36,067 bases of DNA, taken from positions 1 through 36,067 of the IMG/VR virus record IMGVR_UViG_3300043446_001263, one strand, 5' to 3'. The notes beneath the pieces were generated by a model. It made no database searches. It was not told where the DNA came from and worked only from the letters and a program-made list of their open reading frames with translations. Of the stretch, positions 28,681 to 36,067 are shown in pieces (the stretch's first letter is position 1; every line of letters starts with the position of its first letter). The stretch is from a virus. The translations under genes and the position numbers were made by a program.

Positions 28681-30240
28681 TCAAGTGTTCTGTAGAAACT
28701 CCCGCAGGCTGGATAGATCCAGCACCAACTGTCCCTTGGCATCAAATTGACCATCGATAAAGGCTTCAGAAATCTTTCTTTTCTGTATAAGCATTTCATA
28801 CTGACGCTCTTCGATTGTCGATTTACAAAACATGGAGTCGATCACGATGCTCTCATGTCGTGATGATGTTCTATCGATACGGGCTACACGCTGGGCAAAT
28901 GACCCTGCCGACCACGGAAGGTCATAACTAATCAGGTGAGTACCAGCATCTAGGTTCACGCCGTAAGCCCCAGCATCGGAAGAAAGAAACACACGACATG
29001 AATAATCTGAATTAAATTTCACGATTCGCTCATCACGAATTGCAGCAGGTACATCACCGGAAAGAAGGGTGTGGCCGTATCTGCTCTTCTTAAGTTCGAT
29101 AGAGATCAGCGAAAGCATTGCCTTGAAACCCGAAAAGATCACGACCTTGTTCATCGGGTCTTCGGAAAGGATCTCGTGAACCGTATCCATAAGAGCAATG
29201 AGTTTGTTAGAGGTAGACGGAATCTTATCTAACCTCCCCGAAGCCTTTAGTTCGGACGCTAACTGAGATCCACCGTGTACCGCCTCGTCATCGAAGTCTG
29301 ATGCGCTCTTTAGAAGAAGAGCCGGGTGGCCGCACAACAGACGCATGGCCGTTACTCGGGACATGATCATCCCCTTGAACTGGTTGGCAGCCTCGTCATC
29401 CATTGACCTGCCGTAATTGGCAAGTAGATCAAATCCACCCATACCAGCCGCCATAGCCATATCAATAACGTCTAAGAGATCGACCTTCAACTCGTTGTAA
29501 AGATCAAGGCTCCAGTTATCAAGTGGAACCGGCGTCTCCATGGTCATCAAGGCAGGCAAGAACTCGGCAATGTCGGCCCTACTCCTGCGGAACATTGCTT
29601 CAGACATTTTCTGAGAGAGGGTGTCCAAATTCTTATAGAACTTAGGACGGCCCCAACTATCCCGTGTAATAAATGTCCTATCAAACTTCTCAAAGGACCC
29701 GAGCACGTCCGGGTCTACAAACTCCATGATGGAGAACAATTCCTCAGGGCGATTCTCTACGGGCTGACCTGACATACCAATCCGATAGGGAGTATGCCTC
29801 CCCAGCGCTTTTAGTCGGCGTGACTTCTTGGCTTTGAAACTCTTGATGTTCGTAACTTCGTCCGCAATAACAAAGTCGATTGGGAGATAGTCCTGAATCA
29901 GATCCCAGTCATGAATAAGGGCTTCGTAATTGAGAATCGTGTATCGATACTTATGAGCCTTACGGTACTGACCCGCCCTCTGCTGCTTAGACCCATCTAT
30001 TACATGAGCAGTAGACCCTGACCAATATTCGATTTCTCTCTTCCACTGAAACTTGGTTGAGTTCTGCACGAAGACACAGCCAGCCACGATCTTTCCCTCA
30101 GAGGCTAGTGATTCCACAGTCTCTATGGCGGTGCGAGTCTTACCCGATCCCATAGTCATAGCGAGTAGCAGGCTCCCACGACTGAGAGCCTGATCTACTG
30201 CCTGTTCCTGATAAGGACGAAGGGGAGGAAGATCACTCAT
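28681..30240 (-). CDS. SNF2-type DEAD/DEAH helicase
   Basis: A 519-residue superfamily 2 helicase. Motif I TMGSGKTRTA (29-38), motif II IADEVTN near 130 (DEVT in place of DEAH), motif III-like MSGQPVENRPEELFSIMEFV, and a C-terminal half with VVIFSGFKAMLSLI, FLSSDAGAYGVNLD and QRVARIDRTS (motifs IV-VI). This is the SNF2/Rad54-like set often found in phages. It probably remodels DNA-protein complexes in replication or recombination. ATG at 30240 overlaps the upstream gene by 8 bases. Confidence 0.9.
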   Translation of the reverse strand: MSDLPPLRPYQEQAVDQALSRGSLLLAMTMGSGKTRTAIETVESLASEGKIVAGCVFVQNSTKFQWKREIEYWSGSTAHVIDGSKQQRAGQYRKAHKYRYTILNYEALIHDWDLIQDYLPIDFVIADEVTNIKSFKAKKSRRLKALGRHTPYRIGMSGQPVENRPEELFSIMEFVDPDVLGSFEKFDRTFITRDSWGRPKFYKNLDTLSQKMSEAMFRRSRADIAEFLPALMTMETPVPLDNWSLDLYNELKVDLLDVIDMAMAAGMGGFDLLANYGRSMDDEAANQFKGMIMSRVTAMRLLCGHPALLLKSASDFDDEAVHGGSQLASELKASGRLDKIPSTSNKLIALMDTVHEILSEDPMNKVVIFSGFKAMLSLISIELKKSRYGHTLLSGDVPAAIRDERIVKFNSDYSCRVFLSSDAGAYGVNLDAGTHLISYDLPWSAGSFAQRVARIDRTSSRHESIVIDSMFCKSTIEERQYEMLIQKRKISEAFIDGQFDAKGQLVLDLSSLREFLQNT

Positions 30241-30436
30241 ATTCCGCTTCGGGGCATTCCCCATCGGCCCAAAGACGGATACCCGGAGAGCAAGGATCAT
30301 ACCCTTCTTCCCAAGCGGCCTCTTCCTCTTTGGTAGTAGGCAAACCTTCGTGAGTAGCACAAACCGGCTCGGAGCAGTACTTGTGGTCAATACCGTACTG
30401 AATCCATTCATCGATTGTCAGTTCAACTTTGTTCAT
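30233..30436 (-). CDS. Small acidic protein
   Basis: A 67-residue acidic protein (VELTIDEWIQYGIDHKYCSE, EEEAAWEEGYDPC) with several cysteines, perhaps a metal site. ATG 30436 with GTGGA upstream is preferred to the longer frame inside the membrane-protein gene. Unknown function. Confidence 0.62.
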   Translation of the reverse strand: MNKVELTIDEWIQYGIDHKYCSEPVCATHEGLPTTKEEEAAWEEGYDPCSPGIRLWADGECPEAEYE

Positions 30437-30659
30437 TTTTCCACTTTCGCATGTTGTAGAAGTTGACCGTCCACCACATAAAAGACATGGCAATGAATCC
30501 CGGCTTACCGTAGATCATGCTGTAGATGAACCATGGGACTGAATGGGTAAGAACGATTGCCCAACCCCACCACAACTTCTTACCGACAAACCACATGCCG
30601 GTAATCCCCATGAGTTCAAACAGGAATAGAACCCATGTCCAAGTGGCTTCAGCACTCAC
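30423..30659 (-). CDS. Small membrane protein
   Basis: A 78-residue protein with three hydrophobic stretches (TWVLFLFELMGITGMWFV, WWGWAIVLTHSVPWFIYSM, PGFIAMSFMWWTVNFYNMRK). The last part resembles the end of PnuC-like transporters and small actinophage membrane proteins. It starts with GTG at 30659 and overlaps its neighbours by 11 and 14 bases. Confidence 0.65.
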   Translation of the reverse strand: MSAEATWTWVLFLFELMGITGMWFVGKKLWWGWAIVLTHSVPWFIYSMIYGKPGFIAMSFMWWTVNFYNMRKWKNEQS

Positions 30660-30876
30660 GATTATCCGTGTGCAACTTGTTTGCGTGATAGTCGATCACT
30701 GCATCACAGCCGTTCTTCACATCCATGTGGCGAAGAAGGCCACGGATGTGAGTGGTGAGAAAGGCTGCAAATTCATTGCGTCCCTCTTCGTCAGTCATGG
30801 TGTAGGAACGACCGACGAGGGTGTCCCACCGACGGTTGTTTACGTAGTCGTGTACTGCTTCAGCAAGAGCGTCCAT
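30649..30876 (-). CDS. Small hypothetical protein
   Basis: A 75-residue helical protein (DALAEAVHDYVNNRRWDTLVG, shown in part; later NEFAAFLTTHIRGLLRHM). The start at 30876 has GAGGAG 6 bases upstream, an excellent site; in-frame ATGs further up would overlap the deaminase gene by 59 bases or more. Unknown function. Confidence 0.65.
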   Translation of the reverse strand: MDALAEAVHDYVNNRRWDTLVGRSYTMTDEEGRNEFAAFLTTHIRGLLRHMDVKNGCDAVIDYHANKLHTDNREC

Positions 30877-31255
30877 TTTGTACTCCTCTAAAAGTTGTTG
30901 TTCCGTATGAGTTGTCATCGATTGTCCAAATTGCTTGTCGTACGCCTGATTCAATCAGTTGCTTCTGACATCGGTTGCAGGGCTTGGCTAGACCCAGTCT
31001 CCCGGTTCTGAGAACACGGGCCACGTAGATAGTGGAGCCGTGAGACCTCTTGACCCTGCGGAGCGCAACCATTTCTGCGTGGAAAGAGCACTCTTCAAAA
31101 GGTACCCCTTCTATGCTTGCTGAGTTTCTAAGGTCGTTAGAAGCGCCTGCAAGCATTCGCCCTCCACGTACAATCACAGCACCTACAGGCCAGCGCTCAT
31201 AGTTCGATCTAGTGGCGTAGTTCTCTGCCATCTTGAGGTACTTGTTATGTCTCAT
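30860..31255 (-). CDS. Cytidine/deoxycytidylate deaminase-like enzyme
   Basis: A 131-residue zinc deaminase. HAE at 59-61 (ECSFHAEMVALRRV) and PCNRC at 92-96 are the full zinc and catalytic motif; PVGAVIVRGGRMLAGASN is the usual substrate-side strand. dCMP deaminases feed dUMP for dTMP synthesis, but the family also acts on free nucleosides or RNA, so the substrate is not fixed. ATG 31255 lies 11 bases inside the upstream gene. Confidence 0.82.
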   Translation of the reverse strand: MRHNKYLKMAENYATRSNYERWPVGAVIVRGGRMLAGASNDLRNSASIEGVPFEECSFHAEMVALRRVKRSHGSTIYVARVLRTGRLGLAKPCNRCQKQLIESGVRQAIWTIDDNSYGTTTFRGVQNGRSC

Positions 31256-31475
31256 CAGGTACGTAGGTGGGGTACGGCACGGTATCGGGATGCCGTTTGA
31301 TGTAGATACCGGAAATCGTATGTCTACCACACAGGCAGCAGAGTTCAAGCGGGAATCCTCTATGAACAGTGGGGATGGAGTATGACACCGGGACGCTTTC
31401 CCCGTCGTAGGTCTCTTCCCATTCTGAGTTCTCTTCAACCCAACAAGGGTCGCATACCGGTTGGATAGTTTTCAT
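31245..31475 (-). CDS. Small zinc-ribbon protein
   Basis: A 76-residue protein with two CxxC pairs (C8/C11 in PVCDPCW; C46/C49 in ELCCLCGRHT) ending GIYIKRHPDTVPYP. This layout recurs in actinophage genomes as a conserved protein of unknown function. GGAGACTAA precedes the ATG, which overlaps the primase stop as ATGA. Confidence 0.72.
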   Translation of the reverse strand: MKTIQPVCDPCWVEENSEWEETYDGESVPVSYSIPTVHRGFPLELCCLCGRHTISGIYIKRHPDTVPYPTYVPDET

Positions 31476-32371
31476 TTAGTCTCCAAATTCAATGAAAGGC
31501 TACGTTTCCATGCTTCATAGAGGTCAGAGTCGGATTCAACGTCACCGGGATCTTTTGCGTCTAGATCACGGTAATTGAAATCAAACACCACACACCCCCT
31601 CTTCTCTAATGCTCTGTGCAGGGCCTCCTTCGCCCTGTGACCAGCAGCATCGTTATCCATAGCAGACACTACGTACCGAAAGTGTCTACCAAGGAGATCC
31701 ATTTGAGCAGTACTAATTGCGGCACCAAAACTAGACACAGCCGGAATTCCTACTCCATACAGCCGGACAGCATCAAGTGGTGATTCGACAATCGTGATCT
31801 TGCTCTCAAACTTAAACTTATGAAACCCGAACAGGGTGGTCGACTTTTCCATACCGACAGGGTGATTGATGACAATCCCCTTCTGACGGAATTGAAACCC
31901 CATGAGTTCGCCGTCGGGTGTCCTGATAGGTATCACCCACGTCTTGTTAGATGAGTCCCATTTTATTTCAAAGAAGTCAACTGCTTCCCTTCTCAGGTTT
32001 CTCCTAAGCATCAACTTTTCGGGAAGAGAAGAGTAGTTACCAAGGGACCACTCGCTGATGGTAGGTCCCGACGTGGCCTGCTGCTTGGGCTTGTCTACAG
32101 AAAGGTTCAAAGACTTCTTGGACAACTCCCACTCAAGATCATCAGGTACCTCTCCTACCAAGTCACGATAAAGACTTGTCAGAGTTCCCGCATATCCGCA
32201 CGAGAAGCAGTGGTGAACATACGTCTTTGAGTTTATTGACCAAGACGGATGAGCGTCTTCTTTGCCGGTCCTTTGCAAGTGCATAGGACATTTGCCCAGT
32301 ACCTCGTCTCCGCTTTCACGAAGTACCTCTACACCAATGGAGTAGAGGATGCTCTCTACATCAAGCGACAT
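31472..32371 (-). CDS. DNA primase (CHC2 zinc finger plus Toprim)
   Basis: A 299-residue primase. The zinc finger is CPMHLQ...HPSWSIN...HHCFSCGYAG (about 28-65). The Toprim domain carries TIVESPLDAVRLYG (E near 195) and SAMDNDAAGHRAKEAL (DxD near 240). It lacks the helicase-binding C-domain of bacterial DnaG. GGAGGACGAGG directly precedes ATG 32371. It should prime the phage fork with the DnaB helicase encoded just upstream. Confidence 0.9.
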   Translation of the reverse strand: MSLDVESILYSIGVEVLRESGDEVLGKCPMHLQRTGKEDAHPSWSINSKTYVHHCFSCGYAGTLTSLYRDLVGEVPDDLEWELSKKSLNLSVDKPKQQATSGPTISEWSLGNYSSLPEKLMLRRNLRREAVDFFEIKWDSSNKTWVIPIRTPDGELMGFQFRQKGIVINHPVGMEKSTTLFGFHKFKFESKITIVESPLDAVRLYGVGIPAVSSFGAAISTAQMDLLGRHFRYVVSAMDNDAAGHRAKEALHRALEKRGCVVFDFNYRDLDAKDPGDVESDSDLYEAWKRSLSLNLETK

Positions 32372-33692
32372 CCTCGTCCTCCTCATCCCAATGGCTATGA
32401 AGAGACGAAGGCTTCGGCTTACCGCTTGATGATGTGACTGGCATCTGATGGTTCAGCATGTTCTCGTACTTGGATTCATCAAGTTCTTCGATCATGCCCT
32501 GACCCCAGTCGAATTGAACCCGGGCCTCACCCTTGGGGGAAGAACGTGATGCGATGACTTTAAAGTTCGATACACCCATCAACTGCTCATGTGCTTCAAC
32601 GCCGAACACGATGTCTGAGTCTTGGGCAAACGAAGACGAGTACCCAATCGACTCCATCTTCAAGCCGCCCTTGGATCGGTACAACATTGCCTGAGTGGAA
32701 ATAACAATTGGGATTCTCAATGTCTGCGCTAAGCGTTTGAAACCTCTTGTGAGGCTAGTAAGCGCTTGTGGCGTCCCCTTGTCATTACCGGCCTCGTCAT
32801 CCATCAGGTACACACCGTCGACAATGACTAGTGAAGGCCTGTACTGCTGAATCTTTGCCTGAACTCCCGAAACGGTAATCGCACTACTCACGTCACTAGT
32901 GAACGTGAACCCGGCCATCTCTTTACGTAGGTCAAGAGCCTTCTTGATGCGTTTTTCTTCTACGGGGTCAAACGTGCCGGTAAGAATCTTTGTGAGACCT
33001 ACTCCTGAGATCAGAGAGATAAGTCGATCTTCCTGTTCTTCTGTACTCATCTCAAAGGTGACAAACAGGACGTGGTGACCGTCTCTATGAGCATTGAATG
33101 CCATCTTTAGAAGAACACTGGACTTACCCGCTTTTGGCGTACCAATCATCGTGATTAGTTGCTCAGGCTGGAGACCGCCAGTGAGACGGTCAATACCATC
33201 GAAGCCAGTAGGGATGCCCTTCAAGTATCCGGGGTTCGACTTCCTCATCATCAGTCGTTCCCAAATGCGATCACGACTCAAGTAGAAGTCAGTGTCACGA
33301 CCTTGGGAAATCTCATGAGCGGCCTTCGCCATACCGTCTCTAAGGATGGCTTCAAGTTCATCACCGATGTCAGGACCCTCATCGTCATTGACACGGTCGA
33401 TGTATTCCTTGACGTACGTAGTGAGGATTACCTTCTTACGGTCCTGCTTCAGTTGGTGAAGGTAGTACGTGACAGGCTCGGGGTAGGAGTTGAACTTGTA
33501 AGTCGGATAAGCCGCATGTACAGCCTCTTTAGATGGCGGCTTGCCATATGACTTGTAGTGCTCGGTGATAAGACGCCACACCTTGAGGTGTGTCTCATCA
33601 GGAAAGAAGTCGTCAGTGATCTTCGACTCAATGAACGGTAGTAATGAGTCTTCCTCAACGATCTTGGAAATGCATGCGTTCTGAGTATCCAC
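32361..33692 (-). CDS. dnaB: DnaB-type replicative helicase
   Basis: A 443-residue helicase. A DnaB-like N-terminal domain is followed by the RecA-fold core with PTGFDGIDRLTGGLQPEQL, Walker A GTPKAGKSS (near 183), VTFEMSTEE, VIVDGVYLM (Walker B) and SYSSSFAQDSDIVFGVE as DnaB motifs. The last 30 residues are Ser/Pro-rich and acidic. The GTG start overlaps the upstream stop as TAGTG. Confidence 0.92.
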   Translation of the reverse strand: MDTQNACISKIVEEDSLLPFIESKITDDFFPDETHLKVWRLITEHYKSYGKPPSKEAVHAAYPTYKFNSYPEPVTYYLHQLKQDRKKVILTTYVKEYIDRVNDDEGPDIGDELEAILRDGMAKAAHEISQGRDTDFYLSRDRIWERLMMRKSNPGYLKGIPTGFDGIDRLTGGLQPEQLITMIGTPKAGKSSVLLKMAFNAHRDGHHVLFVTFEMSTEEQEDRLISLISGVGLTKILTGTFDPVEEKRIKKALDLRKEMAGFTFTSDVSSAITVSGVQAKIQQYRPSLVIVDGVYLMDDEAGNDKGTPQALTSLTRGFKRLAQTLRIPIVISTQAMLYRSKGGLKMESIGYSSSFAQDSDIVFGVEAHEQLMGVSNFKVIASRSSPKGEARVQFDWGQGMIEELDESKYENMLNHQMPVTSSSGKPKPSSLHSHWDEEDEDVA

Positions 33693-34126
33693 TAGAACAG
33701 CCCGCCAAACTGCGTCTCATACGCACGGATTCCGTAACGATCAAGCCTCACTGGTTCTGAGTCAACAACGTGATGCACGTTCGGCCTCCACGACAATGAC
33801 TCGCAGAAGATATCAAACGCACAGTACTCGCACGAGGAGACACGAACTTCGTACTTGTCCAACCAATCGGCAGCCATGTCTCCTACCTCGGGAGACAGGA
33901 ACGTGACAACGTCCACCGGAAGGCTCATGCGGTAAGCCTTGTCATTGATGATCTTGATGGCGTTCTTGCTCCAACCCCACTGGTCAGCAGGAAGCCATTC
34001 AACGTCCTTGTTACGACCAAACAGCCCTGATCGATTGGTCACGGGTGGAGGAACCTGAGCGAGTATTCCTTCCAGCACAACAACGATTCGGTTGTCTATC
34101 CATGCTGCAATATCCCCCTTTTCCAT
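33692..34126 (-). CDS. Cysteine-containing hypothetical protein
   Basis: A 144-residue protein with a CEYCAFDIFC cluster near residues 98-108 and an Arg/Tyr-rich end. It lies between the DnaC-like loader and DnaB, so a role in helicase loading is possible. The ATG at 34126 overlaps the loader stop as TGATG. I do not recognise the family. Confidence 0.68.
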   Translation of the reverse strand: MEKGDIAAWIDNRIVVVLEGILAQVPPPVTNRSGLFGRNKDVEWLPADQWGWSKNAIKIINDKAYRMSLPVDVVTFLSPEVGDMAADWLDKYEVRVSSCEYCAFDIFCESLSWRPNVHHVVDSEPVRLDRYGIRAYETQFGGLF

Positions 34127-34698
34127 CACCCGTTCCTAACGTCAAGACGAACAACCATGCTGTTTCGTTCTACCACAGATTTGAACCCGCTAGGCAAGTT
34201 ATCCCACAAGCCTGTCTGACACGACACAACTGTCGGTAGCGATTTGGATTCACGTAAGCGGAGAAGGTTCTCAACTTCGTAGGTATGCATCGGTGTGTAA
34301 CCACGACCTACGTCATCAAGAAACAGGAACGGCGACTCTTTCATGTTCCAAAACACACGCTCCCATTCCGTGTACTCCTTCCATAGAGCATCGTCACGGG
34401 AATACTTCTGAGTCATCTCCTCCATGCGCCAAAGGTTGCGAAGATCAGACAAGTAGTCGTACTCAGTCCAGTAGAACATCTCTACCGTGTGAACTCGGTG
34501 TATCTCTTTCAGTACTGAGATACCGGTGGTCGTCTTCCCGCATCCGGCAGCACCAATGAAGAGAAGACCTACACCTCGCTGCCAACCAGCGCTAAGGAGA
34601 TATTCGTTCAGTAGATCGTTGTCGTAAACGTCGACATTCGATGAAACAGACGGAATGTTTGATCCCGGAACAAACTGGTTCTCCCCCGACCTGATCAT
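34126..34698 (-). CDS. DnaC/IstB-like AAA+ helicase loader
   Basis: A 190-residue ATPase. Walker A GAAGCGKT (49-56) and Walker B FLFLDDVGRG (near 125) with a sensor region VVSCQTGLWDN. Size, motifs and position before DnaB match DnaC-type loaders, which place DnaB on melted origin DNA. ATG 34698 overlaps the upstream small gene as ATGA. Confidence 0.82.
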   Translation of the reverse strand: MIRSGENQFVPGSNIPSVSSNVDVYDNDLLNEYLLSAGWQRGVGLLFIGAAGCGKTTTGISVLKEIHRVHTVEMFYWTEYDYLSDLRNLWRMEEMTQKYSRDDALWKEYTEWERVFWNMKESPFLFLDDVGRGYTPMHTYEVENLLRLRESKSLPTVVSCQTGLWDNLPSGFKSVVERNSMVVRLDVRNG

Positions 34699-34871
34699 TC
34701 GTCTTCTGACTTCTTCGTGATGAGTTCAATCGCCAACTGAAGAGCGATCTCCAAACTGATGATCTCGTCTGCGGCCATGTGAAGTAGACAGCACTCATCC
34801 CCCTGAGGATGATCAGAGTCTGCTTGGTAGCGGATTCGTTCCAACAGGTCCATCATCTTCCCGTCAATCAT
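34695..34871 (-). CDS. Small helical protein (58 residues)
   Basis: Frame ATG 34871 to TGA 34695. Both ends are ATGA overlaps with neighbours, strong evidence for a real gene. The product (MMDLLERIRYQADSDH, later HMAADEIISLEIALQLAIEL) has the same LL.RI/AA.EI.xL plan as the 18625 and 21244 proteins. Unknown function. Confidence 0.72.
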   Translation of the reverse strand: MIDGKMMDLLERIRYQADSDHPQGDECCLLHMAADEIISLEIALQLAIELITKKSEDE

Positions 34872-35893
34872 CGTTCCATCCGTTCCTTGAAGCGTCGAAG
34901 TTCTTCTTTGTTGTCTACCACAACTGAGCGGTCAGTTGTTTGAGTGGAGATCTTGTACAGGCGTCCACGGTTGTACCAAAAGTCCTTCCACAGTTCATCC
35001 GACTTGAGGGGGATCTGACCGCCGTCGACCATTCGGAAAAAGACATCAATCATGGTTTCGATCTCCTTCTCGCTGTGCTGGGAAAGAAGAGCCTTCATAC
35101 GAGCCTGAAACACTTTCTGAACAGACCATGGAACAGCGAGGTTGAGGCGGGTCTCCCGAGACTGCATCCATTTCTTCTCAAAGTGGATAGTCAACCTCAT
35201 GTTGGGTCCGTACGAGGGGGCGGGCTTCTTCTTCACTTCCTTGGGCACATCGAAGTCGTCTTTGTCCTTCGAAGCACTCCATTCGTCTTCGTATTTCATG
35301 TCATCCTTTCTAGGAACGACCGAAGGTCGTGACCTATCCGTAAGGAGATGGGTATCCTCTCGGGTATATACATGGGTATGTAGTGCAAAAGTGCTGGTCA
35401 GAGCGTTGTCAATGTGACTATTTGTCACATCGATGTGACCACCTGTCACATGGTTGTGACTATTTGTCACATTTTCTACCTCATCGGAGATCTCTTCCAG
35501 CGTGTTGGGAACCCGCATGTAGACCATCTCGTGACGGTCTTGGTACCACTGCTGGCACTCCTCCATGACGTGTTCCGGTATTCCGTAACCCTTGACATTA
35601 GAGAACCTCTCGTCCACCGAGCCGCTCACAGGAACGATCAGTCCCGCTTTCCTCAGTCGGGAAAGAGTCTTTCTCAGGCTTGAATGAGACATCATCATTA
35701 TGGCGGCCCACCATTCCTGCCCGTATTTGGGAAACCATGCGAAGGCCAACTCCGGCTCATTGGTTTTCCCTCTGAGAGCAATAAACGAGAGCGTCTGTAG
35801 TTCACTAGAACTCAACCCGTGTTGCTGCGCCCACCCAAACGACAGCGCTCTCGTTAGATCCATCGTTCGGTATGACGGTTCTTGTCGTGCCAT
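34868..35893 (-). CDS. Putative replication initiator with winged-helix N-terminus
   Basis: A 341-residue protein. Residues 10-110 look like a winged helix: LSSSELQTLSFIALRG, HSSLRKTLSRLRKAGLIVPV with the recognition helix and wing. A linker (about 145-195) is encoded by the 21-bp iteron array and carries three heptads of VTxxHx type. The C-terminal 150 residues are basic and helical. Initiators of the lambda O type have the same order: DNA-binding N-domain, linker encoding the origin, helicase-recruiting C-domain, followed by the loader gene. ATG 35893 has AGGAG 7 bases upstream; a longer GTG-started frame is less likely. Confidence 0.7.
   Translation of the reverse strand: MARQEPSYRTMDLTRALSFGWAQQHGLSSSELQTLSFIALRGKTNEPELAFAWFPKYGQEWWAAIMMMSHSSLRKTLSRLRKAGLIVPVSGSVDERFSNVKGYGIPEHVMEECQQWYQDRHEMVYMRVPNTLEEISDEVENVTNSHNHVTGGHIDVTNSHIDNALTSTFALHTHVYTREDTHLLTDRSRPSVVPRKDDMKYEDEWSASKDKDDFDVPKEVKKKPAPSYGPNMRLTIHFEKKWMQSRETRLNLAVPWSVQKVFQARMKALLSQHSEKEIETMIDVFFRMVDGGQIPLKSDELWKDFWYNRGRLYKISTQTTDRSVVVDNKEELRRFKERMER
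35413..35473. repeat. Three 21-bp phased palindromic iterons; candidate replication origin
   Basis: ATGTGACTATTTGTCACAT (35413-35431), ATGTGACCACCTGTCACAT (35434-35452) and TTGTGACTATTTGTCACAT (35455-35473). The start-to-start distance is exactly 21 bases, two helical turns. The arms GTGAC and GTCAC are identical in all three. They lie in the linker of the putative initiator gene. The encoded heptads use identical codons for Val, Thr and His, so the DNA as well as the peptide appears to be conserved. Confidence 0.8.
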
Positions 35894-36067
35894 GAGTACT
35901 CCTGTCGATGAGCGGGGCGAGAAGTTAACCACAGGATTGTCCTCGTGTCACTAGCGCATCCTTGTGGTAAGATTTACTCTCAGATTTAGTTATAGTCGCC
36001 GTTCGGGTGGTAGGACCTGTAGACGTTGCGGACTGTCTATTCTGACCCGCAGACCCCCCGCCGCTAT
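35894..36067. other. Non-coding upstream region at the window end
   Basis: There is no credible gene in these 174 bases. The part before the initiator gene should hold the leftward promoter of the replication operon; GTGACA and TTAACT with a 17-base spacer is a weak candidate. The right end (36026-36052) can fold TGCGG against CCGCA. The region is cut by the window edge. Confidence 0.5.
35945..35973 (+). promoter_or_regulatory. Possible rightward promoter leaving the window
   Basis: GTGTCA (35945-35950), 17-base spacer, extended -10 TGGTAAGAT with TAAGAT at 35968-35973. Four of six bases match consensus in each box. It would drive a rightward gene beyond the window end. Confidence 0.35.

Noticed and set aside
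35413-35473. Could the three repeats be a CRISPR array?
   Set aside because: Unit length is 19 bases with 2-base gaps, too short for repeats plus spacers, and they are inside a coding frame.

Overview
The window is part of a tailed double-stranded DNA bacteriophage genome. The evidence is a near-complete phage replication and recombination module (replication-initiator-like protein, DnaC-like loader, DnaB helicase, CHC2/Toprim primase, SNF2-type helicase, zinc-ribbon SSB-like protein, family A DNA polymerase, RecA, RusA, Cas4-like nuclease) and a run of virion and lysis-type genes (tail-collar fibre, holin-like membrane proteins, glycine-rich structural proteins). The reading frames are tightly packed, with many ATGA, TGATG and TAGTG stop/start overlaps. 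Terminase, portal, major capsid and endolysin genes are not recognisable here, so the window is probably a section of a larger genome. A DUF732-like lipoprotein, a DUF2746-like membrane protein, frequent GTG/TTG starts and moderately high GC suggest an actinobacterial or related host. That host assignment is an inference.

Layout. (a) 1-213: the 3' end of a rightward Lys/Ala-rich gene. (b) 214-5463: a two-way module around a non-coding divergent region (2277-2620). Leftward lie a KOW-like/MoxR AAA+ ATPase, a small Cys protein and a double-HTH protein. Rightward lie a small basic protein, a large metallopeptidase-like/VWA protein (the expected MoxR partner) and a membrane protein. Four of these genes share an almost identical ribosome-binding leader. 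The ATPase and the VWA gene also share near-identical promoter and start-site boxes although they lie on opposite strands. (c) 5401-5634: a leftward stand-alone AP2 DNA-binding domain that contains a terminator-like hairpin. (d) 5686-17665, all leftward: virion-associated and late genes, including a HAD-like protein that lacks its nucleophile, a protein with a glycosyltransferase-like N-terminus, low-complexity Gly/Ala proteins, many small basic proteins, a zincin, two holin-like proteins and a collar-domain fibre with HxH and heptapeptide repeats. (e) 17685-35893, all leftward: a SpoVS homologue followed (upstream in transcription) by nucleases, a lipoprotein, a dNTP-hydrolase-like protein, a glycosyltransferase-methyltransferase fusion, RecA, polymerase, SSB, helicases, primase, deaminase and the putative initiator. 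(f) 35894-36067: non-coding, with a possible rightward promoter.

How it fits together. The replication block would melt the origin with the 34868-35893 protein. The best origin candidate is a set of three 21-bp phased palindromes inside that gene, arranged like the iterons inside gene O of phage lambda. The DnaC-like ATPase would load DnaB, with primase, Pol A and SSB elongating. RecA, the Cas4-like nuclease, RusA and the HJR-like nuclease would process recombination intermediates. The MoxR/VWA pair looks like a separately controlled AAA+ machine whose target is unknown.

The strongest unusual signals are the iteron array inside the initiator gene, the matched promoters of the divergent MoxR/VWA genes, the phage SpoVS protein, the stand-alone AP2 protein, the GT-methyltransferase fusion, and an internal strong translation start flanked by 14-bp repeats in the 5686-7014 gene. 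All functional calls rest on reading motifs by eye; no database search was run.
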